A stretch of 64,000 nucleotides of DNA from Nitrosomonas communis (GCF_001007935.1 NZ_CP011451.1:310001-374000); one strand, 5' to 3'; shown: positions 19,287 through 28,764, numbered from the stretch's first letter. The notes: generated by a model from the sequence alone, not told the origin. Program-made: numbers and translations.

Positions 19287-19813
19287 TAATTTTGCTGCGC
19301 TTAGAAAGAAATCACACTCTCGATTTCGTACAAAAAGATCGAGTTTTGGAGACTAAGTGAGCTTGGATTGGTGAGGTAAAGAAGAGCCAAGAATCGAGTA
19401 TTAATGCATTGGCGTGAGCAGCGCAAGCAGTTTGTGCAAGTGTTACCGTAATAGGACGTACATAATGCGAGCGATCGAGTTGAGCAGATTAAGCTCGTCC
19501 GCCGGGCAGTGAATAGAAATGTCCGCACTCACTGACAGGTTGTTGGAAAAACTATCTATACTACCGCTGAAGTGTTAAAAAAAACGCAAAATGCTCATTT
19601 ATCAGGTATAAACTCTGCTTCCCCGTCTGCTTTTGTCTATCATCAGCTAGCGAATAAATAGTTAAAAATTTCATCATTCCATGATTCTTGTGCTGTTTGG
19701 AAATTCAGAAATTAGGATGAGTCGCTCAATCATGTGGAAAGCTGAAAATAAAAAGCAAAAAAATGCTTGAGAATTAAAAATATCGATTTATTGAATATAC
19801 TGCTTAATCAAAA

Positions 19814-19830
19814 TGTAAAATTTTCCGACA
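19814..19830. promoter_or_regulatory. 17-bp upstream activator-like element (TGTAAAATTTTCCGACA)
   Basis: This second element of copy A lies 146 bp before the GH114 start codon. It could serve that gene, or it could simply be the distal element inherited with the block, since the same element with the same flanks occurs at 24925. No convincing sigma-54 promoter was found between it and the GH114 gene. The rest of 19287-19813 holds no gene. Confidence 0.55.
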
Positions 19831-19975
19831 GAATTTTATTCAAAGCTTAAATAAATTATTCCATTTCGGTGCATTATCACTTTATATACATACAAATAAC
19901 ATTGATAAAACAAAATATTAATTAATTTACACCTTTTTGTAGTCAAACAGAGACATTAAATATTTACCAGTAAAA

Positions 19976-21316
19976 TTGTTCACTTTTAAAATTTATTTAC
20001 CCAAAAAAATAAAAAGATCACTTCAGCTGTTATTGGTCTCGGCGCTACTTACAGCCAATGTCAATTTTACCGAGTTCATTTCCCTATCCCGTTCAATCAA
20101 TATAGGCTCAACCTCTTCACCACCGTTCAATGCTCTTACTGTTCAAGACCAACAAGGTTCAGACAATAACTTGAATAGCCATGTAGAATTTAAACCAATT
20201 GACAAGCGATATGTAGGAATTTCTCAATTCAATGCGCCCTCCATTCCAAATCCTACAATTCAGGAATTAAAATTTCACGCGAATTATCGTGGTCCAGAAA
20301 AATCCACAGAACACCAGGAATTTCAACTACTTAATAATTTCGAGAAATGGTTACCTATTGCAGACAACTTTAATGCTCAAAACGGGTTAAGGAGCAATGA
20401 TATCAATTCATCAATAAAAGATGCCGGTCAATTTATAGACAACAATCAGCAGGAGGCTTTGCGCTATAAAACAAAAAGTAGCGTAGATAAAAATCAACCC
20501 GACTATTTTGCTTTCAAAATAAATAGCTCGGGATCAAATTCTACCATGGCCATATCAGGGTTTACGGATGGCACGACTGCTATGCCAAGGACAACTACTA
20601 GAAACAGGAGAGGCCGTTGGCAACCAGTTCCTGGATTAAAATGGCAAATTCAATATACAGGCACACTCGATACTTCCTTAAATGTCGATGTTTATAATAT
20701 TGACTTGTTTGATATCAGTGCAAAAGTCATCTCGGAATTACAATCAAAAGGTAAGCATATCATTTGTTATTTTAGCGCAGGCAGCTATGAAAACTGGCGT
20801 CCCGATGCTAACGCATTTCCAGCATCGATTCTCGGTCGAAAGCTTGATAGCTGGGCGGGCGAGAAATGGTTAGATATCCGGCAATTAGATATTCTGATTC
20901 CCATCATGCAAGCACGCATGAAGTTGGCCGCCGACAAAGGTTGTCATGCTGTCGATCCTGACAATGTTGACGGTTACAGTAATAATACGGGATTCCCTCT
21001 TAGTTATAATGATCAGCTGGCTTACAACATCGCTATTGCTAATACGGCTCATAATCTTGGATTAGCTGTAAGTTTGAAAAATGATGTTGAACAAATCAAG
21101 GATCTTGTAAATCATTTTGACTTTGCTGTAAATGAAAAGTGTTTTCAATATGACGAATGCACTATGCTCATACCATTCATCTCTGCGGGAAAAGCAGTGT
21201 TCGGTATTGAATATTATCTTTCAGATTCAAGTTTCTGTCCGCGCGCAAATGCAATGAATTTTGATTTTCTCAAGAAGAAATTATCTCTGGATGCTTGGAG
21301 AAAATCCTGCAGATAG
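19976..21316 (+). CDS. Secreted GH114-family (Ega3-like) glycoside hydrolase
   Basis: The frame opens at a TTG at 19976. The nearest upstream in-frame stop is at 19940 and no ATG is available, so TTG is the likely start, with a weak ribosome site. The 446-residue product has a basic N-terminus with a hydrophobic signal segment (~14-32) and a low-complexity Asn/Gln-rich linker to about residue 205. A C-terminal GH114 TIM-barrel follows: PGLKWQIQYTG, NIDLFD, IICYFSAGSYENWRPD, AVDPDNVDGYS and AVNEKCFQYDEC. GH114 includes Ega3, the Aspergillus endo-alpha-1,4-galactosaminidase, and the hydrolase part of PelA. Predicted role: trimming or releasing a galactosamine-containing polymer. It lies between the two Agd3-like units. 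Confidence 0.82.
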   Translation: MFTFKIYLPKKIKRSLQLLLVSALLTANVNFTEFISLSRSINIGSTSSPPFNALTVQDQQGSDNNLNSHVEFKPIDKRYVGISQFNAPSIPNPTIQELKFHANYRGPEKSTEHQEFQLLNNFEKWLPIADNFNAQNGLRSNDINSSIKDAGQFIDNNQQEALRYKTKSSVDKNQPDYFAFKINSSGSNSTMAISGFTDGTTAMPRTTTRNRRGRWQPVPGLKWQIQYTGTLDTSLNVDVYNIDLFDISAKVISELQSKGKHIICYFSAGSYENWRPDANAFPASILGRKLDSWAGEKWLDIRQLDILIPIMQARMKLAADKGCHAVDPDNVDGYSNNTGFPLSYNDQLAYNIAIANTAHNLGLAVSLKNDVEQIKDLVNHFDFAVNEKCFQYDECTMLIPFISAGKAVFGIEYYLSDSSFCPRANAMNFDFLKKKLSLDAWRKSCR

Positions 21317-21556
21317 TTGAAGCAGAGGATGTGCACAACCCAATATAGAAGAATATCTGTATCAAACAGATTGGTTTGATATAATTCAAAGATCTTGGTG
21401 AGCATATTTTGAATTAATTCGACCAGAAAAACAGGTGCTATTTGATCCTTTCTCCTGATCGAATTAATGATTCACTCTTATTTCATATTTTATTATCAGT
21501 ATATTAAATGATCATTCAGGGATGAAAATTTAAGCTGCTCATTGAACAAAAAGCGG

Positions 21557-21949
21557 TTACTGACCTTCCTTGTCAAAATAAGCAGCCGCATCAAGAAGCG
21601 GTTGGGCATTGCCGCCTTGTTGAGCGACAATAGCTGCCGATTCTCTAAGTCGCTCTGCCAGTGATTTCGCCTGCTGAGGGTAAAAAGAATTTTCCTCTCC
21701 CTGTTCCCGCCCCTCTCTTATCCCCTTCCCTTTTTTTAATTTATGCTCTTCCTCTTTCCGTATTTTATTTATTTGCTCTTCAGATTCATCCTTATTATGT
21801 CCCGGTGCCGCCTCAGATTTACCGGGATTATCGGGTTTTTGTTCTTCGGCTGCATGGACCGATATCGGTAACCCTGTACCTATCATCATAGCCATAGTGA
21901 CAATCAGCAAAGCAAGGGCAGTTCTCAATGAGTGGATGTAGTGTTTCAT
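21557..21949 (-). CDS. Small charged secreted protein, copy 2 (unknown function)
   Basis: This 130-residue paralogue of the protein at 16471 has the same signal peptide layout (cleavage near SVHA|A), the same charged core KIRKEEEHKLKKGKGIREGREQGE, and a nearly identical C-terminal 40 residues. It is shorter because of deletions in the variable acidic segment after the signal peptide. The ribosome site AGAGGAT and the 57-bp spacing to the upstream deacetylase gene are unchanged. The most conserved part is the C-terminal helix, which is therefore probably the functional part. Confidence 0.8.
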   Translation of the reverse strand: MKHYIHSLRTALALLIVTMAMMIGTGLPISVHAAEEQKPDNPGKSEAAPGHNKDESEEQINKIRKEEEHKLKKGKGIREGREQGEENSFYPQQAKSLAERLRESAAIVAQQGGNAQPLLDAAAYFDKEGQ

Positions 21950-22006
21950 TTGATTATCCTCTTAACGGTTAACCTTTTTCTATAAAATCACCGAAGCAAC
22001 GATTGC

Positions 22007-24133
22007 TTACTGCGTCAGCGCGCGATCTACTGTGAACACTGCCGGTGTCGCAGTTACGTCAACTGCCTGGATAAACTGACCACCATATAAATCCCCACCG
22101 GCAATCCCCGTGACCTCTAGATTCACCGCTTTGTCTGCCGATAAAGTGACTTGATTAGTAGTTCGATCCCACTTTGCTTGAATAACCGCAGTCTTAGCAT
22201 CAAGCCTGTTTTTTGTTTTATCGCCAATCTGCCAATAGGGCAAATTCAAGACCGGTAAATTAAATAATTGCTCGTAGGCTATGAAGACAGCATCTAACCA
22301 GTCAAATATCAGCGTATTGCCATATGCATAATTGGCCGCATTCGATTGATGGAAAAAATGAGGCCATTTATTAAAGCTCAGCATATGTCGTACCGCGTTG
22401 TCGGCTTCAGCAGCGAGAATTTCTATATAATTCCGAGGAGTGCAGATCGCCCCTGGTATGGTGCAAGGATCCTTACCGTCATTGATAAATCGATCGTGAA
22501 ACATATAGTTGTATTCACCCACCAATTGATCCGGGTTAATGACATTCACGAACACATTGGTTGGCCAGCGCGGCAGCATAATACGATCAGTGGCACTACC
22601 ATCCTCATACTGAGCAATATACTGCTCAACGTTTTGTGCTCGCTGCGAGGCGTCGGAAGCCACATATTGCACATTGGTATTGGCAGCAGCTTGCAGCAAC
22701 AGCGGATTGGCGCCACCTCGATCAAACGCCACATCGTCATCCTGAACATTAGCCATTTCCGGATGCAGCAAAGGTTCACCAGTGCACCTGCGATCGTTGA
22801 GGCCTGAATGATTGCCCGTAAGCAGAACCCGGTCGTTTTCAGCTTGCTCAGGAAGAGCCAATAGTCCCCACACCGTCCGATTCTTGGTAATTTCTGCCTC
22901 GATAGGTGCTGCGCCAGTGAAAGTTTCATAATCACATGGGGCATTCGCCGGCACGGGTGCTTTATCCATGTCTGCATGCGTAAAAGTGTGGTTGATGTAA
23001 CGAAACGCATCTTTGTTGGCGATCACTGCTGCCACCAGATCTTCCGTCAGGTTTGCAACCAGAGGGGTTGCGGCCGGATCAACCACTGCCCCGGATCCGT
23101 TGAATGGAAAATCCAGTTTGAAAGCGCCAGCCGTTGGATGAGCAGCCCGAAAATCAGCCTGCTTGCTTATGGCATTGCTGATATCGCTGCTGGTCAAGCG
23201 ATAAGTTTGCAACGGGTTAGACTCCTTGAGGTCGGGATCCCACAGCTCATTCGCAATGAATAAATCGTCCAAATGAGCGGCCATATAAACGTAACGCGCC
23301 CCTACAAACACCCCTTGAGTTGCCCAGTTGATAAACTCGTAAGCCAGTACTTTTGAATGAATGAGAAATGAAGCATTGGCGATGGTCGAGATCATCACCT
23401 CGCGCACCGGTGCTGTCTGGTTGGGCATCAGGTACTGAACGATCGATACCAGCGCTTCTCCATTGGTGGTCTGCAGCAGTGGCATAACACTCGGGATAGT
23501 GCCGTCACGTGGACCCACAGTATCATTTCGCGGGGCGGCGGCGAAGGCAAAATCGGTAATCGGCAATAAATTTGCCTGATTTACCGATTCAAATATTTCT
23601 TTTTGGTAGGTGGCAGGCACTGACCACTGCCCGATATAGCTCGCTCCACTGGATGAAAACACCAGACCATAATCCAGGTAAATGCCGAACGGCGCATTGG
23701 GGTCAGAGTAGGTAGCCGGCCAACCCGATAAGACGGCTTCACGGACTTTAAAGTCCTTTTCGTAATTGTGCAGAATGTCCCACTCTGCCGGTGTAAAGTT
23801 GGGAGTCAAGTCGGATATGGTCAGGATAATGCCGTTGTAGCTACCCACACAACCCGCATCCAGGGAGCTGCAGGCTACGCCATTCAAAGAAGCAAGCATA
23901 TCGGCAGTTAAATCCTGTGTGGTAGCATTGAATACGTCATAGGGCACGCCTATTTCATCAAGAACAGGCTTGATGTAGCTGAATCCCAGATCCTGGGTTT
24001 CGTCTCCTGTTGAAATGACCAATACCTTCAAATTGACAGCATTATCGGCAAAGGCAGGCGGTATCATGAATAATGCTAACCACATTACTACTGAGACAAG
24101 CAGATTAATTCCTTTTTCATAGTTCTTTTTCAT
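22007..24133 (-). CDS. Secreted Agd3-like polysaccharide de-N-acetylase, copy 2
   Basis: With the ATG at 24133 the protein is 708 residues, the same as copy 1. That start has GAGGAG eight bases upstream; in-frame Mets at 24166 and 24139 are worse placed. The signal peptide ends PAFA|D. The catalytic motifs AAHLDDLF and NHTFTHADMD are intact, as are the C-terminal aromatic segment LPYWQIGDKTK and the final propeller-like strands. By eye it is roughly 85-90% identical to copy 1. Both paralogues keep all motif residues, so both are probably active. Its control region has two tandem sigma-54-type promoters. Predicted role as for copy 1. Confidence 0.78.
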   Translation of the reverse strand: MKKNYEKGINLLVSVVMWLALFMIPPAFADNAVNLKVLVISTGDETQDLGFSYIKPVLDEIGVPYDVFNATTQDLTADMLASLNGVACSSLDAGCVGSYNGIILTISDLTPNFTPAEWDILHNYEKDFKVREAVLSGWPATYSDPNAPFGIYLDYGLVFSSSGASYIGQWSVPATYQKEIFESVNQANLLPITDFAFAAAPRNDTVGPRDGTIPSVMPLLQTTNGEALVSIVQYLMPNQTAPVREVMISTIANASFLIHSKVLAYEFINWATQGVFVGARYVYMAAHLDDLFIANELWDPDLKESNPLQTYRLTSSDISNAISKQADFRAAHPTAGAFKLDFPFNGSGAVVDPAATPLVANLTEDLVAAVIANKDAFRYINHTFTHADMDKAPVPANAPCDYETFTGAAPIEAEITKNRTVWGLLALPEQAENDRVLLTGNHSGLNDRRCTGEPLLHPEMANVQDDDVAFDRGGANPLLLQAAANTNVQYVASDASQRAQNVEQYIAQYEDGSATDRIMLPRWPTNVFVNVINPDQLVGEYNYMFHDRFINDGKDPCTIPGAICTPRNYIEILAAEADNAVRHMLSFNKWPHFFHQSNAANYAYGNTLIFDWLDAVFIAYEQLFNLPVLNLPYWQIGDKTKNRLDAKTAVIQAKWDRTTNQVTLSADKAVNLEVTGIAGGDLYGGQFIQAVDVTATPAVFTVDRALTQ

Positions 24134-24261
24134 CAGCATTCTCCTCGCACTCTCAACTTTGCTCACATAAAAAATCTAACTTATGAAGTTTTACAAGCTA
24201 TATAGTTTCTGTAATTATTATCACCTTCCAAAATCATAAAAATAAACTATATTAAGTAGCG

Positions 24262-24277
24262 AGCATGATTCATGCCA
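24262..24277 (-). promoter_or_regulatory. Sigma-54-type promoter, proximal, of the Agd3-like gene copy 2
   Basis: The minus-strand sequence TGGCATGAATCATGCT has GG and GC 10 bases apart. It lies about 130 bp before the start codon, with the 17-bp element 75 bp further upstream. Confidence 0.72.
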
Positions 24278-24351
24278 TATTATATAATCAATGAATAATC
24301 ATGTAGTTACAAACAAAGGGGAATATTGAAAAATATAGCGCCGGCTCGAAG

Positions 24352-24368
24352 TGTAAAATTCTTCGACA
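24352..24368. promoter_or_regulatory. 17-bp upstream activator-like element (TGTAAAATTCTTCGACA)
   Basis: This matches exactly the elements at 24566 and 24925. It is placed 75 bp upstream of the proximal sigma-54-type promoter. Confidence 0.65.
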
Positions 24369-24504
24369 AAATTCTGTGAGTAGACTTCTCTTACTTACAA
24401 TTCAGTCCACATAAACATTTTATGAAGTTTTTATAATCTATCTAGTCTTTATTATTTTTTATTCTCTCCAAAAATCACAAAGGCATAAACATCACTTAAT
24501 ATAA

Positions 24505-24520
24505 TGCAGAATTCATGCCA
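24505..24520 (-). promoter_or_regulatory. Sigma-54-type promoter, distal, of the Agd3-like gene copy 2
   Basis: The minus-strand sequence TGGCATGAATTCTGCA is a third match with correct GG/GC spacing. It lies in a second, tandem copy of the control region and points the same way, with its own 17-bp element 46 bp upstream. Confidence 0.65.
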
Positions 24521-24565
24521 AATTATAATGTTATAAAGGAATACAAACATAGTACTGGGATGGAA

Positions 24566-24582
24566 TGTAAAATTCTTCGACA
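24566..24582. promoter_or_regulatory. 17-bp upstream activator-like element (TGTAAAATTCTTCGACA)
   Basis: This exact copy of the element is associated with the distal sigma-54-type promoter. Confidence 0.65.
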
Positions 24583-24924
24583 TATATTTATCATGCTTAA
24601 GAAAGAAAATTATATTATCGATCTGGTACAAAAAGATGTCCGCTGGATACCAAGTTAGTTTGAAGTAACAAGGTAAAAAGAAAGCACTAAAAATCAAAAT
24701 TTAATGCATCGGTATAAGAAGCAGATGCGTCTTATGCTTTGTGTAAATGATATTGTAATAGGGGGATACTCATAATATGAGCGACCAAGTTGAGCAGGCT
24801 GAACTAATCGGTCGAGCAGCGAATAAGAATACCCACGCTCGCTAAAGCCAAACTGAAAATAAATGCAGAAATGATGCTAGAAAGTTAAAAATATTGATTT
24901 TTTAAATACACTGACTAATCAAAA

Positions 24925-24941
24925 TGTAAAATTCTTCGACA
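24925..24941. promoter_or_regulatory. 17-bp upstream activator-like element (TGTAAAATTCTTCGACA)
   Basis: This exact copy shares flanks (TAATCAAA before, AGAAT..TATTCAAA after) with the element at 19814. It marks the end of the duplicated block. Confidence 0.6.
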
Positions 24942-25059
24942 GAATCTCTTATTCAAAATTCAAATCGGCCTTCAGAAGTTGCACTTCGAATTTGAATCCA
25001 CGTATTATTAACTCGAAAGAAAACCACCTTTCGATACCACAAGAACGGTTATTAAGAGT

Positions 25060-25323
25060 TTGGCTATGATAGATAAAATTCGCACTTGGCATCAACTAGT
25101 TGAGCAGATTGAATATAATTTTCTGTATCAGTGGGTTTGTTTACCAGTATGTGTTGGACTGGACATAGACGAATCGGTTTACGAGCAAACCATCTTTACC
25201 CAGAATTTTAATCATATGTTGAGTAACAAAATGGCTGGACATTTTGTTGCTGGAGCATGGAACTGCTATCATGTTAGAACCTTAGCAATGACCAACATTT
25301 CAGCATGGATTGCACACCACTAG
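25060..25323 (+). pseudogene. IS5-family transposase remnant (N-terminal part)
   Basis: The open frame encodes LVEQIEYNFLYQW, GLDIDESVYEQTIFTQNFNHML and NKMAGHF. This resembles the N-terminal DUF772 region of IS5-family transposases (LxEQLxYNLLFRWFVGL..DxxVWDxTVFxKNRxRLL), with an insertion in the middle. The catalytic DDE part is absent, so this is a decayed fragment. It abuts the end of duplicated block B. Confidence 0.6.
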
Positions 25324-25902
25324 GTGTAAGAGCTTCGCATAAAAGCTTTATGGGTACAAAAAATGGAAAAAGCCATCACTGGATGATAATGTTCATAAAG
25401 AGTATATACTCAAAATATCCGCCGTAAGTGTACAGGTAAAGTTTAAAAAGTGAGAAATCCCAATTACTTGAATAAAAACTGCCCCAAAATGAGCAGTTTC
25501 AGCTTTTTTTGAAAAAATAGCTAAAGAGTAAACTAATACATACAATCATTAAAAAGATTCCAGACTGTAAGCATCAAATTTTTCAAAATCCCGTTAGAGC
25601 AATATAAATCCCTGATGTTCTCGCTAAGTATTGATCTCTTGCATCCAATCAATACTACTCCACTGAATGGCATTAATTAGAATAAAAAATATTTTGTATT
25701 TGCCATTGATCCAGCTTACAGAAATATTTGTAACATCTTGTATTTAAGTTTTTATTTAAAGATAATCCTTCTCACTGCCTAATTCCATTCCCCAATCAAA
25801 AATGGCGCGAAGACGAGCCGCAGACAGAAGAAGAATACGGCAAGGTGAAGCCAACAAAATCAGTTTTGATTTAAAAATGGAATAACACATCAAAAAGACC
25901 TT
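25324..25902. other. Intergenic, no gene recognised
   Basis: This AT-rich stretch lies between the IS5 remnant and the end of pelA. A 27-codon arginine-rich ORF (25802-25885, plus strand) is the only coding-like feature and has no support. No hairpin with a T-run was found after pelA. Confidence 0.5.
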
Positions 25903-28683
25903 TTAATGGCAAACTAGCGAGGCATTCTCCAGCTTGGTTATAGGGAAAACAAATTTCCAGCTTCGGTTCTGTTGCTGTCCATCAAGCTTTCCATCTCTCC
26001 AATTAATATAGCATTTACGTTTTGAAGATGCTATGACTAATTCTAACGGCATATGCGCATGTACATGTAAATTAGCGCCTTCCGCAGTCTTTTGCCACTT
26101 TCCGACCTCTCCGTTGCTATGTAATAGATAGGTGGAAGAAGGAAGCTCAGATGTTGTATTCAATAGAGCTTGCCCATGATTAGGTAAAAGATGCACATAC
26201 CGCCCCTGCTTAATGTCACGAACGCCGATTATTCCTTCAGAATTTTCCAAATCTGGCCATCCTAGCGATACTGGCAAACGTAAAGTACGTAATTTATTGA
26301 GTCCTCTGATATCCCAAGTACCATCGATTCTGCGGGACAAAGTAATACTCCGAAATTCATTTGCCTTCTGAGCATACTCACTCACCCAAATAGCTCTTGG
26401 TTCCTGTTTAATGCTCCAGTCATAAACGGATTGAAGCGCATTGATAGATGCTATCTTACTTCCCGAATAAAAGTGATAATGGATATGCAATGGTTTCAGG
26501 CGCAGCGGGCTATCGGTAAGCTGCATAGTTTCAATGACTCGATTAAATCCGTAAAAAGGGCCTTGCCAGCTGTTCGTAAAAACATGCTCACTTGCAATGG
26601 GAGCATATACCTGAAATTGATCGCCAATTGCATAGCCCAGAGGGGGCACACGTGTCATGGTTTTTTCATCTTTGCTTATAGTCGCACCACCGCCATTCAT
26701 ATTCTCCAACCCAAGTGAATGCGTCAGAGTTAAAGCTTCTTTATCTGCCAGCGCATCACCAGTCCAGAAAAAAACACGAACTTGCTTTTTCTCAGGCGCC
26801 AGCTTTTTATTAATATAATTTACCGACCCAGCGATTTCCCGTTCCAAGCTAAACTTATAATCAGGAATGGAAAAGTTAAAATCATCACCTCTCGCATCAA
26901 TATTGTTCTTTGGAAACCATGTTGAAGGATGACTATAAGAATGGCTAGCGATCTCAACATTATTTAGATCAAAAATGTTTCGCGCCACTTTCTCGATTTC
27001 AGTAAGCCTATCTGTAGAGTTACCGTTTGATACTTCTCCTTCAATTATAGAAACCGTCGATGGCAATTTATATTTTTTTAAGAAATAATCCTGAATCACT
27101 TTTATTGTTAAGGGTGTTCCCGGTATCTCTGCTTTATTGCTGGATCCATCACCATCAATTTGCACCAGTAATAAGCGTCTGCCATTCTCAGTGGTGACAT
27201 CAGGAACAGGTATTTCTGGTAGGTCGAGAGCCTTGGTTAAAAATTTAAATGGGTCAATAATCCACCGCTGACGTCCCTCATAGCCAGTCTCAATTACATA
27301 AGGATGGAAGGCAACTCCACCCCACTGTCCAGTAAATACAGCGACCCAAGATTGTTTATTTTGATCTATCAAACTTAGATGTGTATCAATATTTCTTGAA
27401 GCTTGCCAGGTGGTGAACCCGCGTGTTTTTGGCTGAGGTTTCACTTCATAACCAATAATTTGATCGCTCCGTTCAATTTTGAGCGGCTCTTTTATTGCTG
27501 ACTGACTTAATTTGACCTGCAAATGCTGCAAAAAAGTATTATTAGCTTTAAAACCTAGATTACCCAGAATAGCAACCTTTATGCCAGAATCTATTTGGCT
27601 TAATAGCCAATCTCTATAATTTATTGGTCCTCGTAAAGTATCGTTGTTGAACCAGGTGACAATCCCGGCATATTGTCCTATCAGTGATTGAGTGGGTAGT
27701 CCACTGTTTACATCTAAATAATCAACTGTATAACCCATATATTCTAGTGGCATGGCAAGTAATTTATGCACATCAGTTCGCTGCAATCCTTCTGGATGCT
27801 CTTGCCCATCATAAAGCGCTAAAATTCGTCTTGGAAATATTTCCGACAATCCGACACCAAGAATATCGAGTTTTGGAGTGGCCACCCAAGGGGTAAAACC
27901 CAAGTCAGATATTCGTTTAGCAGTCTTTCGCGCCAATTCTCTCTGCTTTGGGTCAACATAATCGATAACAATTATCTGTAATCCATATTGATCTCGTGTC
28001 TGCCTGAGCTTCTCCAGCAACCAGTGATGATCTGCTTCTTTAACTTCGGTATATTCTTGTTTAGCTGGGTCCCAGCCTTCGAATAGTGATTCTGCAGCCA
28101 GCGCGACAGCATATCGACCCACTTCCGGTAAAACCTCAAACCCACGGTTAAAAATAAGTTTAACCCCTGGGAAATGTTGATGAATACGACTAATGAGGCT
28201 TGCCAATGCTTTTTCCTGAAGCAATCGACCATCAGCATCATGGACAGCGCTTTGATAGCTATCCATGGTATCCAGAAAAAAGCCGCGATATCCTTCTTTC
28301 CACAGCTTGCTTAAATATTTATTAATGAGATAGTCATGCCACCCTTGTTGGGTTAAGTCAATAATACGACTCCCCCATTTTTCATTACTGCCCAGAATCC
28401 AGGATTTAGGAATTTCTGAATACCAAGAGCGCGTCAGATGGATTTCTCCTATACTTATATAGGCAAATACGTTTGTTCCTTTAGCATGGAGATCATCCAG
28501 ATTATCCATATTCTCTGGCTCCACCACCACTTGCTGATAATGTGAAAGTAAATTCACCGGAACAGGCCGACCATAGAAAAATGCGATACTCTGGTTTGCC
28601 TGTAGGGGCAAGCAGATACTTAATAAAATTATGCTATGAATAAGGAATACAACTGCTCGATAGTTCAAGAAGATTAATTTCAT
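25903..28683 (-). CDS. pelA: Pel polysaccharide deacetylase/hydrolase PelA
   Basis: PelA partly deacetylates and cleaves the GalNAc-rich Pel polymer in the periplasm. The start is the ATG at 28683 (MKLIFLNYRAV, with AGAG upstream), giving a signal peptide and 926 residues. Domains in order: GH114-like hydrolase (~30-285; VFAYISIGEIH, GFFLDTMDSY, ALAAESLFEGWD), a GATase-like middle domain (~290-470), a deacetylase (~500-770) with IDGDG (D510, D512) and HSYSH (H581, H585), and a C-terminal beta domain. It is the last gene of the pelDEFG-A run, separated from pelG by a damaged copy of its own 5' part. Confidence 0.93.
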   Translation of the reverse strand: MKLIFLNYRAVVFLIHSIILLSICLPLQANQSIAFFYGRPVPVNLLSHYQQVVVEPENMDNLDDLHAKGTNVFAYISIGEIHLTRSWYSEIPKSWILGSNEKWGSRIIDLTQQGWHDYLINKYLSKLWKEGYRGFFLDTMDSYQSAVHDADGRLLQEKALASLISRIHQHFPGVKLIFNRGFEVLPEVGRYAVALAAESLFEGWDPAKQEYTEVKEADHHWLLEKLRQTRDQYGLQIIVIDYVDPKQRELARKTAKRISDLGFTPWVATPKLDILGVGLSEIFPRRILALYDGQEHPEGLQRTDVHKLLAMPLEYMGYTVDYLDVNSGLPTQSLIGQYAGIVTWFNNDTLRGPINYRDWLLSQIDSGIKVAILGNLGFKANNTFLQHLQVKLSQSAIKEPLKIERSDQIIGYEVKPQPKTRGFTTWQASRNIDTHLSLIDQNKQSWVAVFTGQWGGVAFHPYVIETGYEGRQRWIIDPFKFLTKALDLPEIPVPDVTTENGRRLLLVQIDGDGSSNKAEIPGTPLTIKVIQDYFLKKYKLPSTVSIIEGEVSNGNSTDRLTEIEKVARNIFDLNNVEIASHSYSHPSTWFPKNNIDARGDDFNFSIPDYKFSLEREIAGSVNYINKKLAPEKKQVRVFFWTGDALADKEALTLTHSLGLENMNGGGATISKDEKTMTRVPPLGYAIGDQFQVYAPIASEHVFTNSWQGPFYGFNRVIETMQLTDSPLRLKPLHIHYHFYSGSKIASINALQSVYDWSIKQEPRAIWVSEYAQKANEFRSITLSRRIDGTWDIRGLNKLRTLRLPVSLGWPDLENSEGIIGVRDIKQGRYVHLLPNHGQALLNTTSELPSSTYLLHSNGEVGKWQKTAEGANLHVHAHMPLELVIASSKRKCYINWRDGKLDGQQQNRSWKFVFPITKLENASLVCH

Positions 28684-28764
28684 ATTTTTCTCTTTTCCAT
28701 GAGATAAGCACGAAGCCAACTACCTTCAGCAAAACCGAGAAACTTGCCTCTTAGATGGGTTAAA

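Larger units (their letters stand above)
16471..19835. repeat. Duplicated block, copy A (small gene + Agd3-like gene + control region)
   Basis: This segment corresponds in order and orientation to 21557-24946: small secreted gene, 57-bp spacer, 708-codon deacetylase gene, sigma-54-type promoter, and two 17-bp upstream elements. Coding parts are strongly similar and control parts are more diverged. In copy B the promoter-proximal control region is itself duplicated. Confidence 0.85.
21557..24946. repeat. Duplicated block, copy B
   Basis: This is the counterpart of 16471-19835 in the same orientation. It differs in having an extra copy of the promoter region: 24170-24380 and 24400-24850 both resemble the control region of copy A. 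It ends in an IS5-family transposase remnant where copy A is followed by the GH114 gene. Confidence 0.85.

Noticed and set aside
19301-19528. 75-codon minus-strand ORF in the control region of the first deacetylase unit
   Set aside because: Its counterpart in copy B is not conserved as a protein; the DNA similarity there is regulatory or neutral.
19831-19975. Possible sigma-54 promoter for the GH114 gene
   Set aside because: GG near 19878 is not followed by GC at the required spacing; no acceptable match was found.
25802-25885. 27-codon arginine-rich ORF before the pelA stop
   Set aside because: Too short, no ribosome site, no family, and next to IS debris.
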